From DAOVRL01 sp964459805 (GTDB lineage: Bacteria > Planctomycetota > Phycisphaerae > Sedimentisphaerales > Anaerobacaceae), in contig CAYWOD010000007.1 in NCBI GenBank assembly GCA_964459805.1, forward strand, positions 1 through 38,482: a stretch of DNA of 38,482 nt, written 5' to 3'. A program made the translations under genes and the position numbers. Positions 1 to 6,857 of the stretch are shown here, piece by piece; position 1 is the first letter of the stretch; every line of letters starts with the position of its first letter. A model generated the notes under the pieces. That model had not been told where the DNA came from. It made no database searches and worked only from the letters and a program-made list of their open reading frames with translations.

Positions 1-1212
1 GCTAAGGCGGTATTTGAACGGACAAAACCACATATTAATATTGGGACTATCGGGCATATCGACCACGGCAAGACGACGTTGACGGCTGCAATCACAATGC
101 GACTGGCGCATAAGGCCGGCGGGGGCAATATCAAGAGGTTCGACGATATCGACAACGCCCCTGAAGAGAAAGAGCGTGGTGTTACAATTAATACCGCGCA
201 CGTAGAGTATGAAACGGTCAAACGCCACTACGCCCACGTCGATTGTCCGGGACACGCCGACTACATCAAAAACATGATCACCGGGGCAGCCCAAATGGAC
301 GGGGCGATTCTCGTGGTGGCCGCCAGCGACGGCCCTATGCCCCAGACTCGCGAGCACATTCTTCTGGCTCGGCAGGTTAACGTGCCCAAGATTGTAGTGT
401 TCATGAACAAGGTCGATCAGGTCGATGACCCTGAACTCATTGATTTGGTAGAGCTGGAGATTCGAGACCTGCTCAACAAGTATGAGTTCCCCGGTGACGA
501 CATCCCAATCATCCAAGGTTCAGCCCTGGCGGCGATGGAAGCCGAGGGCAAGGATGATGATGCCTGCAAGTGCGTCGACGAGCTGATGGTTGCGGTCGAT
601 GATTACTTCCCGGTGCCTGAGCGAGACGTGGATAAGCCGTTTCTTATGCCCGTCGAGGACGTTTTCAGCATCAAAGGTCGCGGCACCGTCGGCACGGGCA
701 GGGTTGAGCGCGGAAAAGTCCGCGTCGGCGAGGAAATCGAAATCGTCGGTTTGGCGAAGGAGACACGCAAGACCATTGTCACCGGCGTGGAGATGTTCAA
801 CAAAACGCTTGGTGAAGGCCAGGCCGGCGATAACATCGGCTTGCTTTTGCGAGGTGTGGAAAAGAAAGAGTTGGAGCGCGGACAGGTCTGCGCGGCGCCC
901 GGCAGCATTACCCCTCATACTAAGTTTGAGGCTGAGGTCTATGTACTGACCAAGGAAGAAGGTGGCCGCCATACCCCGTTCTTCGCAGGCTACAGACCAC
1001 AGTTCTACTTCAGAACGACAGATGTTACCGGTTCGGTTCTTGCGCTCAAGAGTCGCGAAGGCAAGAGTGCAGAGATGTGCATACCGGGCGATAACATAGC
1101 GATGGAAGTGGAGATCATCGCCCCAATCGCTATGGAGGAAGGCCTTCGCTTTGCTATTCGAGAGGGCGGTCGGACGGTCGGTGCCGGTGTGGTAATCAAG
1201 GTTATTGAATAA
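1..1212 (+). CDS. tuf: Elongation factor Tu (5' end cut by window edge)
   Basis: EF-Tu is the GTPase that carries aminoacyl-tRNA to the ribosomal A site. The frame is open from base 1, and its first codons read AKAVFERTKP, so only the initiator Met appears to be missing. Counting that Met as 1, the G1 loop GHIDHGKT lies at 19-26 (Ile replaces the usual Val in GHVDHGKT). It is followed by RGVTI, the G3 motif DCPGH, the G4 motif NKVD and a G5-like GSAL. Both C-terminal beta-barrel domains are complete to a TAA stop, giving about 404 residues, slightly longer than the usual 393-400. Here tuf precedes rpmG-trnW-secE-nusG, whereas in many bacteria it follows fusA; fusA is 14 kb downstream with no second tuf beside it. 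Identification is secure. Confidence 0.98.
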   Translation, partial: AKAVFERTKPHINIGTIGHIDHGKTTLTAAITMRLAHKAGGGNIKRFDDIDNAPEEKERGVTINTAHVEYETVKRHYAHVDCPGHADYIKNMITGAAQMDGAILVVAASDGPMPQTREHILLARQVNVPKIVVFMNKVDQVDDPELIDLVELEIRDLLNKYEFPGDDIPIIQGSALAAMEAEGKDDDACKCVDELMVAVDDYFPVPERDVDKPFLMPVEDVFSIKGRGTVGTGRVERGKVRVGEEIEIVGLAKETRKTIVTGVEMFNKTLGEGQAGDNIGLLLRGVEKKELERGQVCAAPGSITPHTKFEAEVYVLTKEEGGRHTPFFAGYRPQFYFRTTDVTGSVLALKSREGKSAEMCIPGDNIAMEVEIIAPIAMEEGLRFAIREGGRTVGAGVVIKVIE

Positions 1213-1348
1213 GAATCTTGGACTGACTGTTGAACGCCACGAGTATCATAAGCAAAGGCGCTCGGAGTAATGAAGTTTATCCAGGTGGGCATCCGCAGGG
1301 GAAACAGATGTTTGTCAGGTAGCTGCCACGCTGGGTGGGACGGACTTT

Positions 1349-1519
1349 ATGGCCAAAAAGAAGAGCAAAAGGGAATATGTCTGGCTTGAATGCAGCCAGT
1401 GCAGGGAAAGAAACTATCGCACAAGCGTCAGTGTAGCCGAAGGTACGCCGAAGCTGGAGCTCAAGAAGTTTTGCAAAAAGGAACGCGCACACACTGTTCA
1501 CAAGATACGGCGTAAATAG
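1349..1519 (+). CDS. rpmG: Ribosomal protein bL33
   Basis: A 56-residue basic protein of the large ribosomal subunit. The sequence runs from MAKKKSKREY to HKIRRK and matches the bL33 pattern of a CxxC pair (C15, C18) followed by LELKKFC. In the zinc-binding form a second CxxC follows; here only C42 is kept and the fourth position is Glu45, so this is a C-plus-derived copy with an incomplete zinc site. A G-rich stretch about 8-15 nt upstream may serve as ribosome binding site. It sits between tuf and tRNA-Trp, a position conserved in many bacteria. The stop is TAG. Confidence 0.93.
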   Translation: MAKKKSKREYVWLECSQCRERNYRTSVSVAEGTPKLELKKFCKKERAHTVHKIRRK

Positions 1520-1558
1520 ACCCCGCCCCGCCTTGCGGTGACAGCGAAAGGAAAATAT

Positions 1559-1632
1559 AGGCCAGTAGCTCAATTTGGCAGAGCGTCGGTCTCCAAAACC
1601 GAAGGTTGGGGGTTCGATTCCCTCCTGGCCTG
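1559..1632 (+). tRNA. trnW: tRNA-Trp (anticodon CCA)
   Basis: A 74-nt cloverleaf. The acceptor stem AGGCCAG (1559-1565) pairs with CTGGCCT (1625-1631), with discriminator G at 1632. The anticodon stem TCGGT/ACCGA encloses the loop CTCCAAA with anticodon CCA at 1593-1595. The T arm contains GGTTCGATT. CCA is not encoded directly after the discriminator. Its location just before secE-nusG is a common bacterial arrangement. Confidence 0.97.
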
Positions 1633-1694
1633 CTTATTGCCGAGTTGATTGCCGGCGTGCTTGATGAGACCGGGTTAGTAAAGGGTTTTCAAAT

Positions 1695-2099
1695 ATGGCT
1701 TTTGACATCTACAAACGAGGCCAGGGCAAATATACGAGGCTCTGTAGCGCTTTTGCAGGTGCACTCATCGTGGGAATGGGCTGTTGGCAGCTCTACATGA
1801 AGTTGGAGGCCTGGGATATGCCCTTCAGCCGCAAGACAGCGTTATGGGTCGCAACTATGGTGCCCGCCGGCTTGTTTGTTGTTTTGGCCCTTTTGCTCTT
1901 TTGGCTGGTGAATAAAGTTTCGGTTGCTGATTTTATGATTGCCGCTGAAGGTGAGATGAAAAAGGTTAGCTGGTCGAGCAAGCAGGAAATCGTTGCTTCG
2001 ACGACTATCGTCATCATTGTTGTGGTCCTGATGGCTGGGCTTTTGGGAATCACGGATATCATCTTCAATACGTTCTTTATGTGGCTCTTGCTCGGATAA
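1695..2099 (+). CDS. secE: Protein translocase subunit SecE, three-helix form
   Basis: SecE is the small clamp subunit of the SecYEG channel in the inner membrane. The 134-residue protein has hydrophobic segments at about 17-36, 49-72 and 101-123. The last follows the conserved amphipathic SecE stretch EMKKVSWSSKQEI (87-99), so this third part is the canonical SecE domain. The two N-terminal helices are additional, since most bacterial SecE proteins have one helix and E. coli has three. The ATG is preceded by AAAGGG at a suitable distance. nusG follows 84 nt later, as in most bacteria. An overlapping frame beginning at 1606 inside the tRNA is a shadow. Confidence 0.94.
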   Translation: MAFDIYKRGQGKYTRLCSAFAGALIVGMGCWQLYMKLEAWDMPFSRKTALWVATMVPAGLFVVLALLLFWLVNKVSVADFMIAAEGEMKKVSWSSKQEIVASTTIVIIVVVLMAGLLGITDIIFNTFFMWLLLG

Positions 2100-2183
2100 T
2101 CGCCAAATGTGAATTGGTAGGCGTATCTCAAACCCAAACGAGGGCCGAGATACTAATTGTGGGATACGGAATAAGGTAATAGT

Positions 2184-2726
2184 ATGCAGTGGTACGTTTT
2201 GCGAGTTGCGGCGAACAAAGAGGTCCAGGTCAAGGAATCCCTTAACCAGAAGGTGGAAAAGGAAGGTCTGACCGACATTATTGGGCGAATTGAGGTCCCC
2301 GTCGAGCAGATCAAGCGAATCCGCGGCAGCAAGCAGACCATCCACAAGCGAAAACTCTATCCCGGCTACGTTTTTATGGAGATGGAGGCCACGGAGGATG
2401 GTCGCGTCCCGGAAAAGGCCTGGTTTATGATCAAGGGAACCACCGGCGTCGGAGATTTTATCGGAACCGAAGGAATGCCTACTCCGATGAGGGATACCGA
2501 CGTCGCAAAGATGCTCCTCGAGGCCGAAAAGCCGGAAGAAGCGCCCAGCATAAAAGTCGAATTCAGAAAGGACGATCAGATCAAGATTCGCGAAGGCGCC
2601 TTCGAGAACTTTGAAGGTGTCGTCGATTCTATCGATAGCGAGCGGGGCATTGTTAAGGTGATTGTAACGATATTCGGCAGAAGTACCCCGCTGGATATAG
2701 AGTATTGGCAGATCGAAAAGGTGTAG
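2184..2726 (+). CDS. nusG: Transcription termination/antitermination protein NusG
   Basis: NusG binds the RNA polymerase clamp, supports elongation and couples the polymerase to Rho or to the ribosome. The 180-residue sequence starts MQWYVLRVAANKEVQVKESL, typical of the NGN domain, which continues to about residue 115 (with YPGYVFMEME and FIGTEGMPTPM). It ends in a KOW domain at about 128-165 (IREGAFENFEGVVDSID). The length is normal. It lies between secE and rplK, the standard order. The stop is TAG. Confidence 0.96.
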   Translation: MQWYVLRVAANKEVQVKESLNQKVEKEGLTDIIGRIEVPVEQIKRIRGSKQTIHKRKLYPGYVFMEMEATEDGRVPEKAWFMIKGTTGVGDFIGTEGMPTPMRDTDVAKMLLEAEKPEEAPSIKVEFRKDDQIKIREGAFENFEGVVDSIDSERGIVKVIVTIFGRSTPLDIEYWQIEKV

Positions 2727-2797
2727 CTTGTATCCTGCGGCCCGTGATTGATTTGTCCGGCGGGATGCAGCATACGGAATACCGACGAAGGTAAGCA

Positions 2798-3223
2798 ATG
2801 GCTAAAAAAGTAGTGCTAAAGATTAAATTGCAGGCCTCGGGTGGGCAGGCGACCCCCGCTCCACCGATAGGGCCTGCTTTGGGGCAGCACGGTCTCAATA
2901 TCGGGCAGTTCGTTTCTCAGTTCAACGAGCGAACGAAAGACCTAAATGGGACAACCGTGCCGGTTGTCATAAGCGTCTATGCAGATAAAAGCTTCACGTT
3001 TGAGGTCAAGAGTCCTCCGGCCGCGGTTCTAATCAAACAGGCCGCCGAAATAGCAAAGGGCAGCGGCGTCCCCAATAAGGAAAAGGTCGGGAAAATCACT
3101 ACCGAGCAGCTCCGCAAAATCACCCAGGCCAAGTTCAAGGATTTGAACGCCTACGATTTGGATCAGGCCGAGAAGATTATCAAGGGTACCGCCCGAAGCA
3201 TGGGCGTCGAAATAATTGACTAA
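2798..3223 (+). CDS. rplK: Ribosomal protein uL11
   Basis: uL11 forms the GTPase-associated centre of the large subunit with 23S rRNA. The 141 residues match the family exactly in length. The N-terminal domain contains ASGGQATPAPPIGPALGQHG, the proline-rich loop next to the thiostrepton site. The C-terminal RNA-binding domain follows (TTEQLRKITQAKFKDLNAYD, then TARSMGVEI). AAGG lies about 6-9 nt before the ATG. rplA follows 46 nt later, the usual L11-L1 pair. Confidence 0.97.
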   Translation: MAKKVVLKIKLQASGGQATPAPPIGPALGQHGLNIGQFVSQFNERTKDLNGTTVPVVISVYADKSFTFEVKSPPAAVLIKQAAEIAKGSGVPNKEKVGKITTEQLRKITQAKFKDLNAYDLDQAEKIIKGTARSMGVEIID

Positions 3224-3269
3224 TTGTAGTTTATAGGTGAAAGACTGTACGCGATACGAGACACCAAAT

Positions 3270-3947
3270 ATGAGGTTCAGAAGCAAAAGATACAAACAAG
3301 AGGTCGAGCAGTTGACCAAAGAGCCGGTCAGTCTGGCTGGGGCGGTCGAACAAGTAAAATCGTTTAAGTCGGTAAAATTCGACCAGAGCGTGGAGTGTGT
3401 CCTGCACTTAGGCATCGACCCCAAGCAGGCCGACCAGTTGATTCGAGGCTCAATTTCCCTGCCCCACGGCGTGGGCAAGCAGAAAAAAGTCATTGCTTTC
3501 TGCGAAGATTCTGCTATCGAATCGGCCGTCAACGCCGGCGCGATTGAGGCAGGCTGCGATGAGCTCGTAAAGAAAATCTCCGACGGATGGATGGATTTCG
3601 ACGTTGCAGTCGCCTCGCCGAAGGTGATGGGCAAGGTTGGCAAGCTCGGGCGCGTCCTCGGGCCCCAGGGGAAAATGCCCTCTCCGAAGAACGGCACGGT
3701 GACCGACGATGTACCCACCGCAGTCGCCGAGTTCGCCGCGGGAAAAGTAGAGTTCAGAAATGATGCCGGCGGCAATGTCCATGTAGTAATCGGCAAGCAG
3801 AGCTTCGAGACCGATAAGCTCAAAGAGAACATCGAGGCCTTTATCGCACATATAAAGAAGATCAAACCGTCGGCGGCAAAAGGCACGTACATCAAAAAGG
3901 TGTGCATATCGGCAACAATGAGCCCCGCCGTGACCATTGAGTATTGA
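3270..3947 (+). CDS. rplA: Ribosomal protein uL1
   Basis: uL1 forms the mobile L1 stalk at the E site and in many bacteria represses its own L11-L1 mRNA. I prefer the ATG at 3270 (MRFRSKRYKQ), giving 225 residues, because uL1 normally begins with such a basic stretch. An in-frame GTG at 3237 would add eleven codons that translate the repeat-like spacer GCGATACGAGAC and look non-coding. Family hallmarks include GRVLGPQGKMPSPKNGTV and the C-terminal AAKGTYIKKVCISATMSPAV. No good Shine-Dalgarno sequence is visible, only the ATACGAG-type element. The stop is TGA. Confidence 0.95.
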   Translation: MRFRSKRYKQEVEQLTKEPVSLAGAVEQVKSFKSVKFDQSVECVLHLGIDPKQADQLIRGSISLPHGVGKQKKVIAFCEDSAIESAVNAGAIEAGCDELVKKISDGWMDFDVAVASPKVMGKVGKLGRVLGPQGKMPSPKNGTVTDDVPTAVAEFAAGKVEFRNDAGGNVHVVIGKQSFETDKLKENIEAFIAHIKKIKPSAAKGTYIKKVCISATMSPAVTIEY

Positions 3948-3991
3948 ATTAACCATTAACAACAACGCAATACGCGATACGAGACAGGAAA

Positions 3992-4525
3992 ATGAGCAAA
4001 TACGTAAAACAGTTGCTGCAGGCCGAGTTGGAGAAGAAGATCGCCGACGAGAATATCCAGGACTTTCTCATCGTCAGCACCAGGGGCCTCGGTGGTGTTG
4101 ATAACAATCTGATGCGCGGCCGGCTTAAGGAAAAAGGCATCAAATTGATGGTCGTGCGCAATTCGCTGTTCAAAAAAGCGCTGCGCAGTCTACAGATGGA
4201 CGCCGCGGTCGAGCTGTTCAGCGGCCCCTGCACTATAGCCTACGGTGGCGACAGCATCGTTGACGTCGCGAAAGAGCTTACCGAGTGGGCCAAGAAGGTC
4301 CCTGTGATAGAGGTCAAAGGTGCTTTTCTTGATGGTGCGGCCCTTGATGTCGAAGCTGCGGAGCAGATTTCAAAGATGCCGACCAGGGCCGAGCTGCTCA
4401 GCCAGATTGTCACCTTGATACAGTCGCCGGGCGCAGCTTTGGCCGCAGCCTTGAATGCGCCCGCCGGGATCATTGCAGGCTGCATCGAGACTATCGCAGG
4501 AGAAGATGAAAAACAAGCGGCATAA
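3992..4525 (+). CDS. rplJ: Ribosomal protein uL10
   Basis: uL10 is the base of the ribosomal stalk and anchors bL12 dimers through its C-terminal helix. The protein is 177 residues, a normal size. The N-terminal RNA-binding half contains FLIVSTRGLGGVDNNLMRGR and VVRNSLFKKAL. The C-terminal half ends in a helix-forming Ala-rich region (PGAALAAALNAPAGIIAGCI) that would bind bL12. It is preceded by another ATACGAG-type element (3964-3985) and an ACAGGA that may act as ribosome binding site. rplL follows after a 140-nt spacer. Confidence 0.96.
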   Translation: MSKYVKQLLQAELEKKIADENIQDFLIVSTRGLGGVDNNLMRGRLKEKGIKLMVVRNSLFKKALRSLQMDAAVELFSGPCTIAYGGDSIVDVAKELTEWAKKVPVIEVKGAFLDGAALDVEAAEQISKMPTRAELLSQIVTLIQSPGAALAAALNAPAGIIAGCIETIAGEDEKQAA

Positions 4526-4665
4526 AGCCGCTTGAGGAACTGACCGGCCCAACGGTCCGGGACCGCAAGTTATGGTTTGCTTGTGTGGCTGCCCCTGTAA
4601 TGGGTTAAACGAGACGACGGAGTTTCGGCTACCACCAGGCGCTAAATGATAGGAGTTAATTGAAG
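4526..4665 (+). other. rplJ-rplL intergenic spacer
   Basis: A 140-nt spacer inside the L10-L12 pair. A short hairpin is possible at 4542-4546/4553-4557 (GACCG/CGGTC). The 12-mer GAACTGACCGGC at 4537-4548 recurs exactly at 5315-5326, just before rpoB. The segment ends with AGGAG at 4651-4655, the ribosome binding site of rplL. I see no promoter or intrinsic terminator in it. Confidence 0.5.
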
Positions 4666-5283
4666 ATGGCAGAAGAACAAACTAAAGAAACTAAAGAAAC
4701 CGAAGACAAGCAGGTCAAGGAAGTCGAAGCCCCCGAGAAGGCTAAAGAAGCCGAAGCCCCCGAGAAGGCCAAAGAAGCCGAAGCCCCCGAGAAGGCCAAA
4801 GAAGTCGAAGCCCCTGAGAAGGCTAAAGAAGCAAAAGCCCCCGAGAAGGCTAAGGCAGCTAAGGAATCCAAGAAAAAGGAGGACAAGGAGGCAAAGAAGT
4901 GGAGCAGTGACATCAAGAAACTTGGCGATAAGATAGTCGGCCTGACCTTGATGCAGGCAAAAGAGCTGGGTGATTATCTCAAGGAAGAGCACGGTATCGA
5001 GCCGGCCGCTGGTGGTGCCGTTGTGGTGGCGGGGCCCGCCGCTGCGGGACCGGCCGAAGAACAAGAAGAGAAAACCAGCTTCGATGTAATTCTAAAAGAA
5101 TTCGGCGAGAAGAAGATTCAGGTCATCAAAGAGGTAAGAGCTCTAACGGCGCTGGGGTTGAAAGAGGCCAAGGACCTCGTTGACAACGTCCCGAAACCTG
5201 TCAAAGAGGGCCTCAGTAAAGAAGATGCAGAAGCCGCGAAGAATAAGCTTGAAGCTGCCGGGGCGGTTGTTGAATTGGCGTAG
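4666..5283 (+). CDS. rplL: Ribosomal protein bL12 with N-terminal repeat extension
   Basis: bL12 dimers form the flexible stalk that recruits and stimulates the translational GTPases. The protein is 205 residues, against about 120-130 usually. Residues 20-64 are five tandem copies of a 9-residue unit (AEAPEKAKE type), followed by a Lys/Glu-rich linker to about residue 78. The normal N-terminal dimerisation and L10-binding domain starts near W79 (TLMQAKELGDYL). The Ala/Gly/Pro hinge is at about 113-134 and the C-terminal factor-binding domain at about 135-205 (VIKEVRALTALGLKEAKDLV). The ATG at 4666 is 10 nt after AGGAG; a TTG at 4660 is 4 nt after it and is a less likely start. The extension is in frame and looks like a genuine part of the gene. 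Confidence 0.95.
   Translation: MAEEQTKETKETEDKQVKEVEAPEKAKEAEAPEKAKEAEAPEKAKEVEAPEKAKEAKAPEKAKAAKESKKKEDKEAKKWSSDIKKLGDKIVGLTLMQAKELGDYLKEEHGIEPAAGGAVVVAGPAAAGPAEEQEEKTSFDVILKEFGEKKIQVIKEVRALTALGLKEAKDLVDNVPKPVKEGLSKEDAEAAKNKLEAAGAVVELA
4723..4857 (+). repeat. Five 27-nt tandem repeats within rplL
   Basis: Five consecutive 27-nt units at 4723-4749, 4750-4776, 4777-4803, 4804-4830 and 4831-4857 encode VEAPEKAKE, AEAPEKAKE (twice), VEAPEKAKE and AKAPEKAKA. The DNA copies are nearly identical, differing mostly at third positions (gct/gcc, ccc/cct) and in the first or second codon. This suggests recent expansion or homogenisation by slippage or unequal recombination. Confidence 0.9.
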
Positions 5284-5357
5284 GGAAGATAGCGCCCGGC
5301 GCAAAATAGAAGGAGAACTGACCGGCGTTTCCTGTTCGCTGTTGAAGGGAGTACCAG

Positions 5358-6485
5358 ATGGTCTCACGAACCGTTCGTAATTTTGGCAAAGTCCGAGATG
5401 CCGTTGAAATCCCGGACCTGGTTGCGATACAGAGAAAAAGTTACGCGCATTTTCTCCAAAGGGACGTAGTCCCGACCAGAAGAAAGTGCTTCGGGCTTGA
5501 GGCCCTGTTTCAGGAGATATTCCCCATCGAAAGCTATGATAAGAATATGAAGCTGGAATATCTTTGCTACGAGCTGGAGAAGCCGCACTATACCCCTACG
5601 CGGTGCCGCCAACTGCGTCTGACCTACGGCTACCCGCTCAAAATCCACTGCAGATTGACCACCAAGAAAAGCGAAGATTCGACCGAGCAGGCGATGTACC
5701 TGGGCGAAGTGCCCGTTATGATAGGCGGCGGCGAGTTTATTATTAACGGCGCCATTAGGGTCATAGTGAGCCAGTTGCACAGAAGTCCCGGTGTCGATTT
5801 CCTTATCGAGAGCAAAGAGGGCGACCGAGTGCTGCACGGCGGCAGAATCATTCCCGAAAGAGGCAGTTGGATTGAGATAGGCGTTACGCGCAAGGACATC
5901 CTGGCCGTCAAAATCGACCAGTCCAGCAAGATACCGGCGACCATTTTTCTCCGGGCGATGGACTCTGCCTACAGCACTACGCAGGATATCCTTCGTCTTT
6001 TCTATCAGACAAAAAAGGTCCCTCTGAATAAACTCACACCTACTATGTGGGCCGTCGAGCCCATCGTGGATATGGAAACCGGCGAGATCATAGTAAAAGC
6101 CGGCGCACAAATCAGTGACCGCGTCTCTCTTATACGGAACGCTAATATCTCTTCAGCTTCCTCTCCTTTGGTGAAACATAGCCAAAAGGAAGCGGAGAAG
6201 TGGCTTAAGAGTAAGAAAGGGCGTGTATGGCTCGAAAAGAGCCAAGAGAGCCTCCGAGAGAAGTATTTAGTCAAGGGTGCCAAACGCACTGGTGGATTCG
6301 CCTTCAAGTATGTGGTTACCGAAAAAGACGGGCAGCCACTCAAAGATAAAAAGCCTGAGCGCGAGTTGACAGCCCTTGAAGCAAAACTGTCGAAAGAGTA
6401 TCGAGAGAATTCCAAGAGGAATATGCCACGTTTCAACAAGACGCAGGAACTGACGCATGCTCAGATTGACAAACTGTGGAAGTAG
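5358..6485 (+). CDS. rpoB: RNA polymerase beta subunit, N-terminal part, ending at an in-frame amber codon
   Basis: The RpoB beta subunit forms much of the polymerase active centre. Residues 1 to about 265 are normal RpoB (LVAIQRKSYAHFL, then FPIESYDKNMKLEY, SQLHRSPGV and VKAGAQISDRV). From about codon 267 (nt 6156) the similarity stops and a charged, Lys-rich sequence follows to the TAG at 6483-6485, so the last ~110 codons belong to an inserted segment. GGGAG lies 7-11 nt before the ATG. The frame is the same as that of the C-terminal part downstream. If translated alone, this gives a 375-residue N-terminal fragment. See the entries for the inserted segment and the C-terminal part. Confidence 0.9.
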   Translation: MVSRTVRNFGKVRDAVEIPDLVAIQRKSYAHFLQRDVVPTRRKCFGLEALFQEIFPIESYDKNMKLEYLCYELEKPHYTPTRCRQLRLTYGYPLKIHCRLTTKKSEDSTEQAMYLGEVPVMIGGGEFIINGAIRVIVSQLHRSPGVDFLIESKEGDRVLHGGRIIPERGSWIEIGVTRKDILAVKIDQSSKIPATIFLRAMDSAYSTTQDILRLFYQTKKVPLNKLTPTMWAVEPIVDMETGEIIVKAGAQISDRVSLIRNANISSASSPLVKHSQKEAEKWLKSKKGRVWLEKSQESLREKYLVKGAKRTGGFAFKYVVTEKDGQPLKDKKPERELTALEAKLSKEYRENSKRNMPRFNKTQELTHAQIDKLWK

Positions 6486-6857
6486 AACCCTAAGCTTGAG
6501 GAGCTTTTCCAAGACTGTAAGAAGGCGATAGAATCTAACACAAATTGGATTGCGATCGAAAAGCTGGACGAACACAAAAAAACGCACAGTGAGCAGGGAA
6601 TTTATTTCTTCAGGAGTCTTAAAACGGGAAGAGTGAATGACGGCTATGTTGGGAAGGCAGGATCAAATAAGGGCGAAGACCCCAATAGTCAAGGTCTGCG
6701 TGGGCGGATCGGCAAGCACTTTGGGGTAGGGACCAAGTTCAAAGGGGACACACACAAGAATATCTCTGATTGTGGTGATAATCTTCTGGAGACATGGGCA
6801 CTCACTGAGTTGGTAAACTATGGTATTCCACGTGAGGGCGGGCCTGGAAAGAAAGGT
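6156..6857 (+). mobile_element. In-frame insertion in rpoB with GIY-YIG-like nuclease signature
   Basis: About 702 nt (234 codons including one TAG) interrupt rpoB between RNANIS and IEVIDEVRDT, which would be adjacent in an uninterrupted RpoB. The exact edges are uncertain by a few codons. In the rpoB frame the 3' half reads GIYFF (GIY at 6597), then GYVGKAG (YVG at 6645) 13 residues later. A basic LRGRIGKHF follows (Arg at 6699 and 6705, His at 6717), then LLETWALTEL (Glu at 6789). This order fits the GIY-YIG superfamily (GIY, YIG, Arg, Glu) found in homing endonucleases. The N-terminal ~110 codons are Lys/Glu-rich and unrecognised. I see no intein blocks (no Cys/Ser start motif, no terminal His-Asn), no group I core and no group II domain V. 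A selfish homing insertion is the best fit, by inference. Confidence 0.6.

Noticed and set aside
6483..6485. Genome-wide reassignment of TAG
   Set aside because: At least eleven genes in this window end in TAG at the expected length, so TAG works as a stop.
6156..6857. Intein in rpoB
   Set aside because: There is no Cys or Ser splice block at the N edge, no TxxH block and no His-Asn before the C edge, and an in-frame stop is present.
6156..6857. Group I or group II intron in rpoB
   Set aside because: I could not find the conserved P/Q/R/S core, a domain V hairpin or the typical splice-site bases, and nearly the whole segment is open in the host frame. Covariance-model searches would be needed to exclude it fully.
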